A DNA stretch of 64,000 nucleotides from JACDBZ01 sp036262075 (GTDB taxonomy: Bacteria > Chloroflexota > Limnocylindria > QHBO01). The first letter of the stretch is position 1, and the number at the start of each line of letters is the position of its first letter. The position numbers and the translations under genes are program-made. Below are positions 7,910 to 16,794 of this stretch, one piece after another. The stretch covers positions 44,696-108,695 of the forward strand of contig DATAJO010000003.1 of assembly GCA_036262075.1 (NCBI GenBank), given 5' to 3'. Under the pieces are notes generated by a model. The model did not search any database and was not told where the DNA came from. It worked only from the letters and a program-made list of their open reading frames with translations.

Positions 7910-10654
7910 CTACGGGCCGGGTGTCGGCGTCGGGGTGGGGAGCGGCGCCACGCTGGCCGGCGGAAGCGTCGGCAGCGGCGTCGGCTCGGGGGTCACCTCC
8001 GGCGACGGTGTCAGCTCCGGCGTCGGCGATGGCGACGGGGTGGGTGACGGCGACGGCGATGGCGTCGAGGTGGGCACCTCGCCCGGCGTGCACGTCTCGG
8101 TCGGCGCGAGCGGCGCGTCGATCGGTCCGGGATACGGGACGCGGACCGACTGGTTGAGCTCGCTCTCGCGCCCGCGCCACGCCTCGATCCAGGCGACGTT
8201 CGCCTCCTCCCAGGCCGGGTGGTGATCCTCCCAGCCGACGAGATCGAGGTAGACCTCCTCGAGCGGCTCCGGCGGCTGCGGCTCGGCAGACGGATCGGGG
8301 CTTCCGGATGGTGCCGCCGGCTCGAAGTCGCCGCAGCCCTCTTGCCAGATCTTGCCGGTCTCGGCCTCGATCCGCAGCTCGCGGTGGAGCGTGTCCTCGG
8401 TCGTGGGCTGGTTGTCGGTCCGGAACAGCTCGGTGATCGTCGTGCTCGTGTGCTCGCCCGGCAGGAGGCCGCTGATCGCGTCGACGGTGACCTCGGTCAC
8501 GCCGTCGGGCCGCGCGAAGTCGTGGACCGGCAGCTCGTTGAGCGCGGCGACCTCGGCCATGTAGTCGTGCCAGATGAACGTCGGTCCATCGGCCGCGAAC
8601 ACGTCCTGGATGGGGGAGAAGTCGCTGTTGCCGACCCACACGCCGGTCACGATCGCGCCGGTCGGGTCGTCGGGATCGTCCGGGTTGCCGGCGAGGTAGC
8701 CGACGGCCTGGAGGTCGCGGAAGTCGTTCGTCGTGCCCGTCTTCAGCGTTGCCGGGCGGCGGGTGCCGTCCGCGTTGAGCAGCTGGAAGCGGGGTCCCCA
8801 CAGCGGGTTCGTGGCGGGATCGGTGTTGTCGGCCAGGATGTCGGTCACGAGATGGGCCGATGCGGCGGAAACGATCTGCTCGGGCTCGGCCGCATCGGTC
8901 GCGTGGTCGTAGATGACGTTGCCGTCGCTGTCCTCGATGCGCTCGATGAGGTACGGCTCGGCGAGCTCTCCACCGTTGGCCAGCCCGCCGTACGCGCCGG
9001 CCAGGTCGAGCATGTGGACGCCGATCGTGCCGAGCGTCAGCGACGGCACCTCGACCTCGCGCTCCTGGCGCGGGTCCCACTCCAGCCCGAGACGCTCGGC
9101 GAGGGACACGACGTTCGCTGTGCCGATGAGCTGCTGCGCCTTGGCGACCGGGATGTTGAGCGAGTACTTCAGGGCATCGCGCACGCGGACCGGGCCGCGC
9201 TCGCGGCCATCGGCGTTCGGGACGCTGTAGCCGTCGACGATTTCGCCCTCGACGTCCATGAACATCGTCGCCGGCGTGATGACGCCGGACTCGAAGCCGG
9301 CCGCGTACGTGATCGGCTTGAAGGCCGATCCGGACTGCCGGTAGGCCTGGCCGATGACGTCGAAGTTCGGCTGGTGCTGCGGCGTGGCCTCGCCGTAGAA
9401 GTTCGCCGCCCCGACGTAGGCCAGCACGGCGCCGGTGCGGTAGTTGATCGTCACCATGGCCGAGTTGTTGATGTTCCGTCCCTGGAGCTGGCCGATCCAC
9501 GACAGGGCCTGCTCGCCGTACTTCTCGACGAGCTCCGCATCGGTCATGCGATCCATGTCGTACGCGACCTGGGCCCATTTCTCGGCCGCCGTCTGGTAGC
9601 CCTCGTAGTCGAGCGTGGTGACGATGCGCAGCCCGTCGCGGTCGAGCGCCTCCTCGCCGTCGAGCAGGTCACCGGCCTCGCGGCGCACCGCGTACACGAA
9701 GTGCGGGGCGAGGTAGCTCGTGTCGCGCGGCGGCGCGAGGACGATCTGCTCGGCGAGCGCCTCCTCGTACTGCTCCTGGGTGATGAAGCCGGCCTCGCGC
9801 ATCGTCCGCAGCACGATATTGCGGGTCGTGATCGCCTGGGCCGTCTCGGGCACGACGTAGCGCCTCTCGCCGTCGACCTCCTGCTGGACGGCCTCCGTCG
9901 TCGGGTCGAGCCGGGAGGGCGCGCGCACGAGGCTGGCGAGCATCGCCGCCTCGCTGACGGTGAGCTGGTCCTCGGGCGCATCGGAGGTGATGTCCTTGCC
10001 GAAGTACGCCCGCGCCGCCGCCCACACGCCGTAGGCGTTGTTCCCGTAGTAGACCTGGTTCAGGTACATCTCGAGGATGCGCTGCTTGCCCTCCTCGCCG
10101 GGATGGCGGTCGTCGAGGCGAAGGGCGAGGATCGCCTCCTTGAACTTCATCTCGACGCGCCGCGAGGGATCGGCGGCGATCTCCGCGTCGATGAGCCGCA
10201 TGCCGATGAGCTGCTGGCAGATCGTGCTGGCGCCGGAGACCGTCGTGCCGGCCTGGATGTTCTGCACGAAGGCCCGCACGATGGCCCGGAAGTCGACGCA
10301 CGGGTTGGTCCAGAACGTCCGGTCCTCGGCCGCGACCTGGGCGTCGATCATGACCTGCGGCAGGTCCTCGAAGCTGATCTCGCGGCGGTCCTCGACGGCG
10401 AACGTGGCGAGCTCCTGGTCGTCGGCCGAGACGACGGTCGAGCCCTCGGCCAGGTCGAAGTCCTCGATGGCCGCCACATCGGGCAGGTCGCTCGTGAACG
10501 AGAAGTACACGCTCATGAGGAAGCCGAACAGGCCGATGGCGGCCACGCCGAAGGCACCGAGGATGATGCGCGGCAGGACGGGGGAGCCGGGTCGACGGGG
10601 AGGAGCCCGCCGGGCCGCCCCGCGGGACCGGGGCGGCGGTACGCGTCGGGTCAT
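7910..10654 (-). CDS. Class A penicillin-binding protein (transglycosylase/transpeptidase, PBP1A type)
   Basis: 914 residues; builds and cross-links peptidoglycan at the outer face of the membrane. A basic cytoplasmic tail precedes one transmembrane helix (about 29-53). The GT51 domain has catalytic E110 in AAEDRTFW, an STICQQL motif and KFKEAILALRL. The transpeptidase has SGSAFKP (nucleophilic Ser, about 440), YSLN and KTGTTND (about 640). The last 60 or so residues are a Pro/Ser/Thr-rich tail. Oddities: the usual histidine and glycine of the first GT51 motif are N117 and C119, and a second cysteine, C146, sits in the STITQQL-equivalent. Start ATG 10654 lies 9 nt after TACCCT on the minus strand. 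Confidence 0.93.
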   Translation of the reverse strand: MTRRVPPPRSRGAARRAPPRRPGSPVLPRIILGAFGVAAIGLFGFLMSVYFSFTSDLPDVAAIEDFDLAEGSTVVSADDQELATFAVEDRREISFEDLPQVMIDAQVAAEDRTFWTNPCVDFRAIVRAFVQNIQAGTTVSGASTICQQLIGMRLIDAEIAADPSRRVEMKFKEAILALRLDDRHPGEEGKQRILEMYLNQVYYGNNAYGVWAAARAYFGKDITSDAPEDQLTVSEAAMLASLVRAPSRLDPTTEAVQQEVDGERRYVVPETAQAITTRNIVLRTMREAGFITQEQYEEALAEQIVLAPPRDTSYLAPHFVYAVRREAGDLLDGEEALDRDGLRIVTTLDYEGYQTAAEKWAQVAYDMDRMTDAELVEKYGEQALSWIGQLQGRNINNSAMVTINYRTGAVLAYVGAANFYGEATPQHQPNFDVIGQAYRQSGSAFKPITYAAGFESGVITPATMFMDVEGEIVDGYSVPNADGRERGPVRVRDALKYSLNIPVAKAQQLIGTANVVSLAERLGLEWDPRQEREVEVPSLTLGTIGVHMLDLAGAYGGLANGGELAEPYLIERIEDSDGNVIYDHATDAAEPEQIVSAASAHLVTDILADNTDPATNPLWGPRFQLLNADGTRRPATLKTGTTNDFRDLQAVGYLAGNPDDPDDPTGAIVTGVWVGNSDFSPIQDVFAADGPTFIWHDYMAEVAALNELPVHDFARPDGVTEVTVDAISGLLPGEHTSTTITELFRTDNQPTTEDTLHRELRIEAETGKIWQEGCGDFEPAAPSGSPDPSAEPQPPEPLEEVYLDLVGWEDHHPAWEEANVAWIEAWRGRESELNQSVRVPYPGPIDAPLAPTETCTPGEVPTSTPSPSPSPTPSPSPTPELTPSPEVTPEPTPLPTLPPASVAPLPTPTPTPGP

Positions 10655-10663
10655 TCGGGCGGC

Positions 10664-10695
10664 AGGGTAGCACGGACGATCGGGTGCGTTATCCT
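10664..10695. promoter_or_regulatory. Face-to-face -10 elements for PBP (-) and tyrS (+)
   Basis: The 48-bp gap holds AGGGTA at 10664-10669 (TACCCT on the minus strand, 9 nt before the PBP ATG) and TATCCT at 10690-10695 (7 nt before the tyrS ATG). Both positions predict transcripts starting at or next to the start codon. The promoters overlap, so the two genes may interfere with each other. Confidence 0.6.
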
Positions 10696-10702
10696 CGGCC
10701 GC

Positions 10703-11995
10703 ATGGAGGCCAACGCCCGCACGGCGGTGCTCGACGACCTCGCCTGGCGCCGGATGATCGCCGATCACACCGATCTCGACGCGCTGCGGGCTGCCATGGC
10801 CGCCGGCCCGGTGTCCTACTACATCGGCTTCGACCCGACCGCCCCCAGCCTGCACTTCGGCAATCTCGTCCAGCTCATCACCATGCGCCGGCTCCAGCTG
10901 GCCGGGCACCGCCCGGTCGGCCTCGTGGGCGGGGCGACCGGTCTCGTCGGTGACCCGGGCGGACGCACGAGCGAGCGCGTCCTCAACGAGCGCGAGGTGG
11001 TCGCCGAGTGGGTGGAGCGCATCCGCGCCCAGGTCGCGCGCTACCTGTCGTTCGAGGGCTCGAACGCGGCGATCATCGTCAACAACCTCGACTGGACCGG
11101 CGAGCTGAGCGCGATCGACTGGCTCCGGGACGTCGGGAAGCACTTCAGCGTGAACCGCATGCTGGCCAAGGAGGCGATCGCGGCCCGGATGGAGGCCGGC
11201 GGCATCAGCTACACCGAGTTCAGCTACCAGATCATGCAGGCGCTCGACTTCCTGGAGCTGTACCGGCGCCATGGCGTCACGCTCCAGCTGGGCGGAAGCG
11301 ACCAGTGGGGGAATCTCACGGCCGGTGTCGACCTCATCCGGCGCGTCGAGGGGGTCCAGGCCCACGCGCTGGCGACGCCGCTCATCACGCGCCCGGACGG
11401 AGAGAAGTTCGGCAAGTCGACCGGTTCGACGCTGTGGCTCGACCCGGCGCTGACGGCACCGTTCCAGTTCTACCAGTGGTTCCTCAACACCGACGACACG
11501 GTGGTCGGGACGTACCTGCGGGTGTTCAGCTTCCGCTCGCACGAGGAGATCGAGGCGCTCGAGCAGGCCGTCACGACACGCCCGGAGGCGCGCGAGGCGC
11601 AGCGCGCCCTGGCGGCGGAGGTCACCGAGCTCGTCCACGGAGCCGATGCCGCCCGGCGGGCCGAGCAGGCGTCGGCGGCGCTGTTCGGCGCCGGCGATCT
11701 CCGCGAGCTCGACGCCGGCACGCTCGAGGCCGCGTTCGCCGACCTGCCGCGGGCGCGGCTGTCGGCGCAGGACGGGATGCCGGCGATCCTCGACCTGCTG
11801 GTCGAGACCGGGTTGGCGGAGAGCCGCGGCCAGGCGCGCCGGGTCGTCGGCGAGGGCGGGGCCTACCTGAACAACGAGCGCGTCACGGATCCGCAGGCCG
11901 TGCCCGAGCGCGAGTCACTGCTCGCCGGCCGCTGGCTCCTCCTGCGGCGCGGGAAGCGGACGCTGGCCGTGGCCGAGGTCGAGGGCGGCGGATGA
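10703..11995 (+). CDS. tyrS: Tyrosyl-tRNA synthetase
   Basis: 430-residue class I synthetase charging tRNA-Tyr. The Rossmann core starts with YYIGFDPTAPSLHFGN (HIGH motif as HFGN, about 51-54) and GGATGLVGDPGG, continues with QLGGSDQWGN (tyrosine and ATP site), and has the KMSKS loop as KFGKS (about 235). A C-terminal S4-like domain (about 365-425) includes SRGQARRVVGEGGAYLNN. The reading frame extends far upstream, but the family N-terminus and the -10 hexamer 7 nt before ATG 10703 fix the start. Confidence 0.97.
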   Translation: MEANARTAVLDDLAWRRMIADHTDLDALRAAMAAGPVSYYIGFDPTAPSLHFGNLVQLITMRRLQLAGHRPVGLVGGATGLVGDPGGRTSERVLNEREVVAEWVERIRAQVARYLSFEGSNAAIIVNNLDWTGELSAIDWLRDVGKHFSVNRMLAKEAIAARMEAGGISYTEFSYQIMQALDFLELYRRHGVTLQLGGSDQWGNLTAGVDLIRRVEGVQAHALATPLITRPDGEKFGKSTGSTLWLDPALTAPFQFYQWFLNTDDTVVGTYLRVFSFRSHEEIEALEQAVTTRPEAREAQRALAAEVTELVHGADAARRAEQASAALFGAGDLRELDAGTLEAAFADLPRARLSAQDGMPAILDLLVETGLAESRGQARRVVGEGGAYLNNERVTDPQAVPERESLLAGRWLLLRRGKRTLAVAEVEGGG

Positions 11996-12237
11996 AGCTC
12001 GCGTTCGGCGTCGGGGCGCTGGCGGCGGGGCTCGCCGTCGTCGCCCTCGTGGCCGTCGCGATCTGGATCGTGACGCTCGTCACCGGCTCATCGGCCGCGT
12101 GGTCGGCGGCGTCGTGGATCATGCTCGCCGCCGCGGCGCTCGTGGCCGCGGCGACGTACGCCGCCGAACGCTTCGTCCATCGGCGCACCATGGCCCGCAT
12201 GCGCGCCATGGGCGAGCCCTGGGCCTACCGCGAATAG
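11992..12237 (+). CDS. Small two-helix membrane protein
   Basis: 81 residues: two hydrophobic helices (about 4-33 and 38-59) and a short basic C-terminal tail RRTMARMRAMGEPWAYRE that should face the cytoplasm. Its ATG overlaps the tyrS stop (ATGA), so it is translated with tyrS. I do not recognise a family. The conserved-looking MRAMGEPWAYRE ending suggests a real gene, but no function can be assigned. Confidence 0.65.
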   Translation: MKLAFGVGALAAGLAVVALVAVAIWIVTLVTGSSAAWSAASWIMLAAAALVAAATYAAERFVHRRTMARMRAMGEPWAYRE

Positions 12238-12241
12238 TCGG

Positions 12242-14329
12242 CTAGTGGGCGACGCGCTCCGCCGCCGCCCCGTGGCCGTTCTTCGAGGCCTCGGCGACGA
12301 CCTTCTCGGCGATCTGGTGCGGCACCTCGGCGTAGTGGTCGAGCTTCCAGCTGAAGCGGCCACGTCCCTGGGTGATCGAGCGCAGCTCGGTGGCGTAGTG
12401 GAACATCTCGGCCTGCGGGACCTGCGCGCGAAGGTGCTGCATGCCCTCGACCGAATCCATGCCGAGCACGTGGCCGCGCTTGGCGGTGATCTGGCCCATG
12501 ACGTCGCCCATGTACTCGTCGGGGACGACGATCTCGACCTCGAGGACCGGCTCGAGCAGCGTCGGTGAGGCGACCTCGAAGGCCCGCTTCAGCGCCTGCG
12601 AGGCGGCGACCTTGAATGCCATCTCGGAGCTGTCGACGGTGTGGTACGAGCCGTCGACGAGCGTGGCCTGGAGGTCGACGACCGGGTAGCCGGCCAGGAC
12701 GCCCTCGGACATCGCCTCGCGCAGGCCCTTCTCGACGGCCGGGATGTACTGCTTCGGCACGACGCCACCGACGATCTTGTCCCCGAACTGGAAGCCGGTG
12801 CCCATCTCGGCCGGGGCGAACTCGATGACGACGTGCCCGTACTGGCCGTGCCCGCCGGTCTGGCGCTTGAACTTGTTGTCGATGCGGGCCGGCTGGCGGA
12901 TCGTCTCCCGGTACGGCACGCGCGGCGTGGCGACCTTGACCGCGGCGCCGAACTTCCGCTTCAGCCGATCGACGATGACGTCCACGTGCGCGTCGCCCAT
13001 GGCGGTGAGGATGGTCTCGCCGGTGCCCTCCTCGCGATGGATGCGGATCGCCGGCTCCTCCTCCTCGAGCCGATGCAGCGCGGAGCCCAGCTTGTCGAGG
13101 TCCGCCTTCGACTCGGGCTCGATCGCCACCTGGAGGGTGGGCGAGGGGAACGCGAGGCCCTGCAGCTCCACCGCCTGCGACCGATCGGCGACGAGCGTGT
13201 CCCCGGCGTGCGTCGAGGTCAGCTTCGCGACGGCCGCGATGTCACCCGGGCCGACCTTGGCGAGGTTCTCGGTGTCCTTGCCCTGCACCGACAGGAGGTT
13301 GCCGATGCGCTCCTCCTCGCGGCGGTTGACGTTGTAGACGTGCCCCTGGCCGGACAGGGATCCGGAGACGACGCGGAGGTACGTGAGGCGGCCGACGAAC
13401 GGGTCGGCGGTGGCCTTGAACACCTGCGCCACGAACGGCCCGTTCGGGTCGGGCGTGATCTCCTTGCCGTCCGCCGTCCTGCGGCCGCCCACCTCGGCGG
13501 GGGAGGGGATGTGCTTGACGATCATGCTGAGGAGCTCGCGGACGCCGACGTTCTTCGTCGCCGACCCGACGAAGACCGGCACCACCGAGCCCTCGCGCGT
13601 GCCCGTGTGGAGCGCCGCCTCGATCTCCTCGTCGCTGAACGGCTCGCCCTCGAGGTACTTCATCATCAGCTCGTCGCTGGCCTCGGCGGCAGCCTCCACG
13701 AGCTGGTCGTGGCGGGTGTGCTCGATGCCCTCGAGCTCGGGCGGGATCGGGACCTCCTTGGGCGAGCCGCCCTCGTAGACGGTCGCGTGCTCCTCGATGA
13801 CGTCGACGTAGCCCCTGAACGAGTCGGCGGCGCCGATCGGCAGGTAGACGGGCGCGATCTTCGGGCCGAACTTCGCCTTCAGCGCGTCGAGCGTGGCGTC
13901 GTAGTTCGCGTTCTCGCGGTCCATCTTGTTGACGAACACCATCCGCGGCAGCCCGCGCGCGTCGGCCAGCTTCCAGACCTCCTCGGTCCCGACCTCGACG
14001 CCGGCGCTGGCGTCGACCACGACGATCGCCGCGTCCACCGCGGCCAGCGCCTCGGCGACATCGGCCTGGAAGTCGGCGTAGCCGGGCGTGTCGACGATCG
14101 TGATCCGCGTCCCGTCGTGCTCGAGTGACCCGATGGCGAGGTTGATCGACTGCGTCCGCTTGTGCTCGTCGGGGTCCCAGTCGAACGTCGTCGTGCCCGC
14201 TTCGACGGTCCCCAGGCGTGAGATCGCGCCGGCATCGAAGAGCATCGCCTCGGCGAGGCTCGTCTTGCCGGCGCCACCGTGGGAGATGAGGGCGACGTTC
14301 CTGATCCTGTCGGGGGTGGTCGGCTTCAT
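12242..14329 (-). CDS. fusA: Elongation factor G-like protein (EF-G2 type)
   Basis: 695-residue translational GTPase. G1 is SHGGAGKTSLAEAMLF, G3 is DTPGYADF and G4 is NKMD; domains II-V follow, with the domain IV start RVPYRETIRQPA and the C-terminal MGDVMGQITAKRGHVLGM. The G1 region (DAGAISRLGTVEAGTT) and the isolated locus, away from rpsL-rpsG-tuf, are typical of the EF-G2/EF-G-like branch. A role in translocation, ribosome recycling or stress is possible and cannot be separated by sequence alone. Start ATG 14329 has GAGGAG upstream. Confidence 0.92.
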   Translation of the reverse strand: MKPTTPDRIRNVALISHGGAGKTSLAEAMLFDAGAISRLGTVEAGTTTFDWDPDEHKRTQSINLAIGSLEHDGTRITIVDTPGYADFQADVAEALAAVDAAIVVVDASAGVEVGTEEVWKLADARGLPRMVFVNKMDRENANYDATLDALKAKFGPKIAPVYLPIGAADSFRGYVDVIEEHATVYEGGSPKEVPIPPELEGIEHTRHDQLVEAAAEASDELMMKYLEGEPFSDEEIEAALHTGTREGSVVPVFVGSATKNVGVRELLSMIVKHIPSPAEVGGRRTADGKEITPDPNGPFVAQVFKATADPFVGRLTYLRVVSGSLSGQGHVYNVNRREEERIGNLLSVQGKDTENLAKVGPGDIAAVAKLTSTHAGDTLVADRSQAVELQGLAFPSPTLQVAIEPESKADLDKLGSALHRLEEEEPAIRIHREEGTGETILTAMGDAHVDVIVDRLKRKFGAAVKVATPRVPYRETIRQPARIDNKFKRQTGGHGQYGHVVIEFAPAEMGTGFQFGDKIVGGVVPKQYIPAVEKGLREAMSEGVLAGYPVVDLQATLVDGSYHTVDSSEMAFKVAASQALKRAFEVASPTLLEPVLEVEIVVPDEYMGDVMGQITAKRGHVLGMDSVEGMQHLRAQVPQAEMFHYATELRSITQGRGRFSWKLDHYAEVPHQIAEKVVAEASKNGHGAAAERVAH

Positions 14330-14413
14330 CGGTGCTCCTCAACGCGTGCGTGCCGGAGTCGCCGAGGCCGAATGCTCCGCCTCGGGCGGTCGGTGGCCAG
14401 GAGTGGGACGGCC

Positions 14414-14432
14414 ATTATAGAAGCGGTAGAAT
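14414..14432. promoter_or_regulatory. Divergent -10 elements for the EF-G-like gene (-) and yebC (+)
   Basis: ATTATA at 14414-14419 reads TATAAT on the minus strand, a perfect -10 for the EF-G-like gene with a leader of about 75 nt. TAGAAT at 14427-14432 faces yebC. Unlike many genes here, both downstream genes have leaders with clear purine-rich ribosome sites (GAGGAG and AGGGAGG). Confidence 0.5.
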
Positions 14433-14463
14433 CGGCGGCCGACTCCGAGGGCAGGGAGGTTCC

Positions 14464-15222
14464 ATGTCCGGCCACAGCAAGTGGTCCCAGATCAAGCGAC
14501 AGAAGGGCGCGAACGACGCCAAGCGCGGCGCGCTGTTCACGAAGCTGGCCCGCGAGATCATCACCGCCGCCCGCCAGGGGGGCGGCGATCCCGACGCCAA
14601 CTATCGCCTGCGCATGGCGATCGAGAAGGCGAAGGCGAACTCGATGCCGGCCGACAACATCAAGCGCGCCATCGAGCGCGCGACCGGCGGTGGAGCCGAT
14701 GCGGAGCAGTACGAGGAGATCACGTACGAGGGCATCGGGCCGGGGAGCGTGGCCGTCATCGTCGAGGCCATGACGGACAACCGGAACCGAACGGCGTCGG
14801 AAGTGCGCAGCGTGTTCAACAAGCACGGCGGCAGCCTGTCCACCGTGGCCTGGCAGTTCGAGCAGAAGGGCATCATCACCATCCCGCTCAACGGGCGGGA
14901 TCCCGACGAGGTGACGCTGGCCGCCATCGACGCCGGCGCCTCCGACGTCAGCGCGCCGGACGGCGGCTCGATCGAGGTGACGACGGAGCCGAGCGAGCTC
15001 GAGGCGGTGCGGCGCGCCCTCGCCGATGCCGGCTACGAGGCGGAGTCAGCCGAGCTGTCGATGGAGCCGACGACGACCGTCGAGATCGCCGACGAGAAGA
15101 CCGCGAAGTCGGTGCTCCAGTTCGTCGAGCGTCTCGAGGATCTCGACGACGTGCAGAACGTGTACGCGAACTTCGACATCCCGGCCGAGCTCATGGAGCA
15201 GCTCGAGGCCCAGGTCGCCTGA
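14464..15222 (+). CDS. yebC: YebC/PmpR-family protein (TACO1-like)
   Basis: 252 residues, the usual length. The N-terminus MSGHSKWSQIKRQKGANDAK is diagnostic and the full three-domain body is present, including the acidic surface region YEEITYEGIGPGSVAVIVEA. Members act either as transcriptional regulators or, as shown more recently for several homologues, in relieving ribosome stalling at proline-rich stretches. In many bacteria yebC lies next to ruvC, and here ruvC-ruvA follow about 1.6 kb away, past two opposite-strand genes. AGGGAGG sits 5 nt before ATG 14464. Confidence 0.96.
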   Translation: MSGHSKWSQIKRQKGANDAKRGALFTKLAREIITAARQGGGDPDANYRLRMAIEKAKANSMPADNIKRAIERATGGGADAEQYEEITYEGIGPGSVAVIVEAMTDNRNRTASEVRSVFNKHGGSLSTVAWQFEQKGIITIPLNGRDPDEVTLAAIDAGASDVSAPDGGSIEVTTEPSELEAVRRALADAGYEAESAELSMEPTTTVEIADEKTAKSVLQFVERLEDLDDVQNVYANFDIPAELMEQLEAQVA

Positions 15223-15237
15223 CGCCCCTCCGGGGCG
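15223..15237. terminator. Hairpin between convergent yebC and the ArsR-type gene
   Basis: CGCCCC-TCC-GGGGCG, a perfect 6-bp stem with a 3-nt loop, begins right after the yebC stop. It lacks a T-tract on either strand. It could serve both converging genes. Confidence 0.5.
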
Positions 15238-15253
15238 CAACGGGGAACGAAGG

Positions 15254-16381
15254 TCAGCGGCCGGCGGTCGTCCGCCGCTTGGGCGCCGCCGGAGACGCCG
15301 GAGTGGCGGATGCGGCCGGCGCACCGAGATACCCTGCGAGCAGCCCGCCGACATCGGGCAGCGCCTCCTGGCGCAGCCGGTAGCGCTTCTGGCCCACGCC
15401 GACCGTCACCAGGCCGGCGGAGCGCAGGATGATCATGTGGTGGTGCATCGTCGTCTTGGCGACGCCGAACATGTCCGCCAGCTCCATGAGCGTCTTCTCG
15501 CCGTCGGCGAGGGCCCGCAGGATGCGCAGCCGCTTCTCGTCGCCGAGGGCCTTCGACAGGCGCACGAGGCGGCGGGGCGGCTCGTCGGTCGCGGCGGTCA
15601 CCGACTCGTCGGCCACCGGGTAGACGATGAGCTGGACGTCGGCGTACTCGGTGTACGACACCAGCGGCCGCTGGACGAAGCTCGGAACCATCACGATGCG
15701 CGCCACGCCGGGACGGGGGACGTACTCCACGCCGTTCGTCGCCTCGCGCACGAACTCGTCGATCGGCATCGCGGTCAGCATGGCGCGCTTCGCGGCCGCG
15801 TCACGCTCGATGATCGGCAGGATCGTCAGCGCCTCGGCCTTCCAGACCTTCTCGTGCCACTCGGCCAGGACCTCGAGGATCCCGGCCTTCAGCTCGTCGC
15901 CATCGGCGTCGAGGATGTTGGCGAGGAAGTGGGTCCACTCCTCGACCTCGGGGTGCGAGGTGCGCAGGAACTCGTCGCGCGCAGCGCGGTCACCCGCGAC
16001 GGCCGCCCGCATGACGGAGAGGGGCGTCATACGGCGGGCCTCGCGGGTGTAGAAGGAGACGAGGTGGAGCTTCAGCTCCACCGGATCGGTTTCGCGAAGA
16101 TGCTCGAGGAAGGCGGGGACGTCGCGCGGCGCCGGCGTCTCGTACGCGAGGGTGACGAGCGACGTGAAGAGGTCCGCGTTGTCGAAGCAGACCTCGCGGA
16201 TGCGGGCGATGAGCGCGTCACCCGCCCGGGCGCGCAGATCGGCCACCCATTCGGGGCCGACGTCGTAGGTGTCGTCGCGGTCGCCCTCGATGACGGGCAG
16301 GAGGGACTCGAGCAGCTCGTAGGCCGGCGCGGGATCGATGACGACGAACGGGGCGCCGTGCGGTCGACGGGCGGGGGCCAT
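15254..16381 (-). CDS. ArsR-type winged-helix transcriptional regulator with large N-terminal domain
   Basis: 375 residues. The C-terminal quarter is an ArsR-like winged helix: LSKALGDEKRLRILRALADG, then TLMELADMFGVAKTTMHHHM as the recognition helix, and a wing ending in KRYRLR. The first 270 residues are a helical domain of the kind found in Chloroflexota and Actinobacteria ArsR relatives (DUF5937-like), with no ligand motif I can identify. AAGGAG precedes ATG 16381. The gene lies 29 nt downstream of a 75-codon gene, and a perfect inverted repeat upstream of that gene is a likely operator for autoregulation. Confidence 0.82.
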   Translation of the reverse strand: MAPARRPHGAPFVVIDPAPAYELLESLLPVIEGDRDDTYDVGPEWVADLRARAGDALIARIREVCFDNADLFTSLVTLAYETPAPRDVPAFLEHLRETDPVELKLHLVSFYTREARRMTPLSVMRAAVAGDRAARDEFLRTSHPEVEEWTHFLANILDADGDELKAGILEVLAEWHEKVWKAEALTILPIIERDAAAKRAMLTAMPIDEFVREATNGVEYVPRPGVARIVMVPSFVQRPLVSYTEYADVQLIVYPVADESVTAATDEPPRRLVRLSKALGDEKRLRILRALADGEKTLMELADMFGVAKTTMHHHMIILRSAGLVTVGVGQKRYRLRQEALPDVGGLLAGYLGAPAASATPASPAAPKRRTTAGR

Positions 16382-16410
16382 CGTTCGGCTCCTTCAGCGG
16401 GGAATGGACG

Positions 16411-16638
16411 TCAGGCAGGCCGATGCGCCGACGGGCGCACGCGCTCGCCGCGCTCGCCGCTCAGCCGGGTCCCGGCGCCGATCAGGGCGTGACCGAGCTG
16501 GACGCGAAGCGACCGCGCCTGCGGCCGGCGGGCGGCACGCTCGCGCTCGGCGAGGGTCGCGGGGTCCGGTCGCCGGGCGAAGCGAGCCAGGCGCGCTCGC
16601 GCCATCTCTCGCTGCATCGTCTCATTCGGCATGATCAT
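16411..16638 (-). CDS. Small basic protein upstream of the ArsR-type regulator
   Basis: 75 residues, rich in Arg and Ala. The N-terminal MQREMARARLARFARR is predicted helical, and the end RVQLGHALIGAGTRLSGE resembles the LGxxLIxxGxRL segment of small proteins common in actinobacteria and Chloroflexota. No function is known to me. It is cotranscribed with the regulator and sits behind the inverted repeat at 16675-16694. The start could be ATG 16638 or the in-frame ATG two codons later. Confidence 0.6.
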   Translation of the reverse strand: MIMPNETMQREMARARLARFARRPDPATLAERERAARRPQARSLRVQLGHALIGAGTRLSGERGERVRPSAHRPA

Positions 16639-16674
16639 CGCACGTTCGTCCTATCGTTCGATCGAGGCTGCATC

Positions 16675-16694
16675 TGTTCGAACCGTATCGAACA
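16675..16694. promoter_or_regulatory. Perfect inverted repeat, probable operator
   Basis: TGTTCGA-N6-TCGAACA. On the minus strand it covers the presumed -35 region of the small-protein/ArsR unit (start at 16638). Related TTCGA words recur nearby (CGTTCGATCGA at 16655-16665, TTTCGAA at 16734-16740). ArsR proteins bind such repeats, so autoregulation is the simplest reading. Confidence 0.5.
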
Positions 16695-16794
16695 AGACGC
16701 ATCGTACGACAAACCTCGGATGGCGTCAAGCCCTTTCGAATGACCGATGCGGACGCCACGTCTGACGCTGGCCGAACCCGGCTACCATGGCCGG

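Noticed and set aside
8219..10702. Long N-terminal extension of the tyrS frame
   Set aside because: It runs antisense through the PBP gene; the tyrosyl-tRNA synthetase N-terminus and -10 element place the start at 10703.
12641..14128. A 495-codon plus-strand frame opposite the EF-G-like gene
   Set aside because: Same type of antisense shadow; the minus-strand frame has all GTPase motifs.
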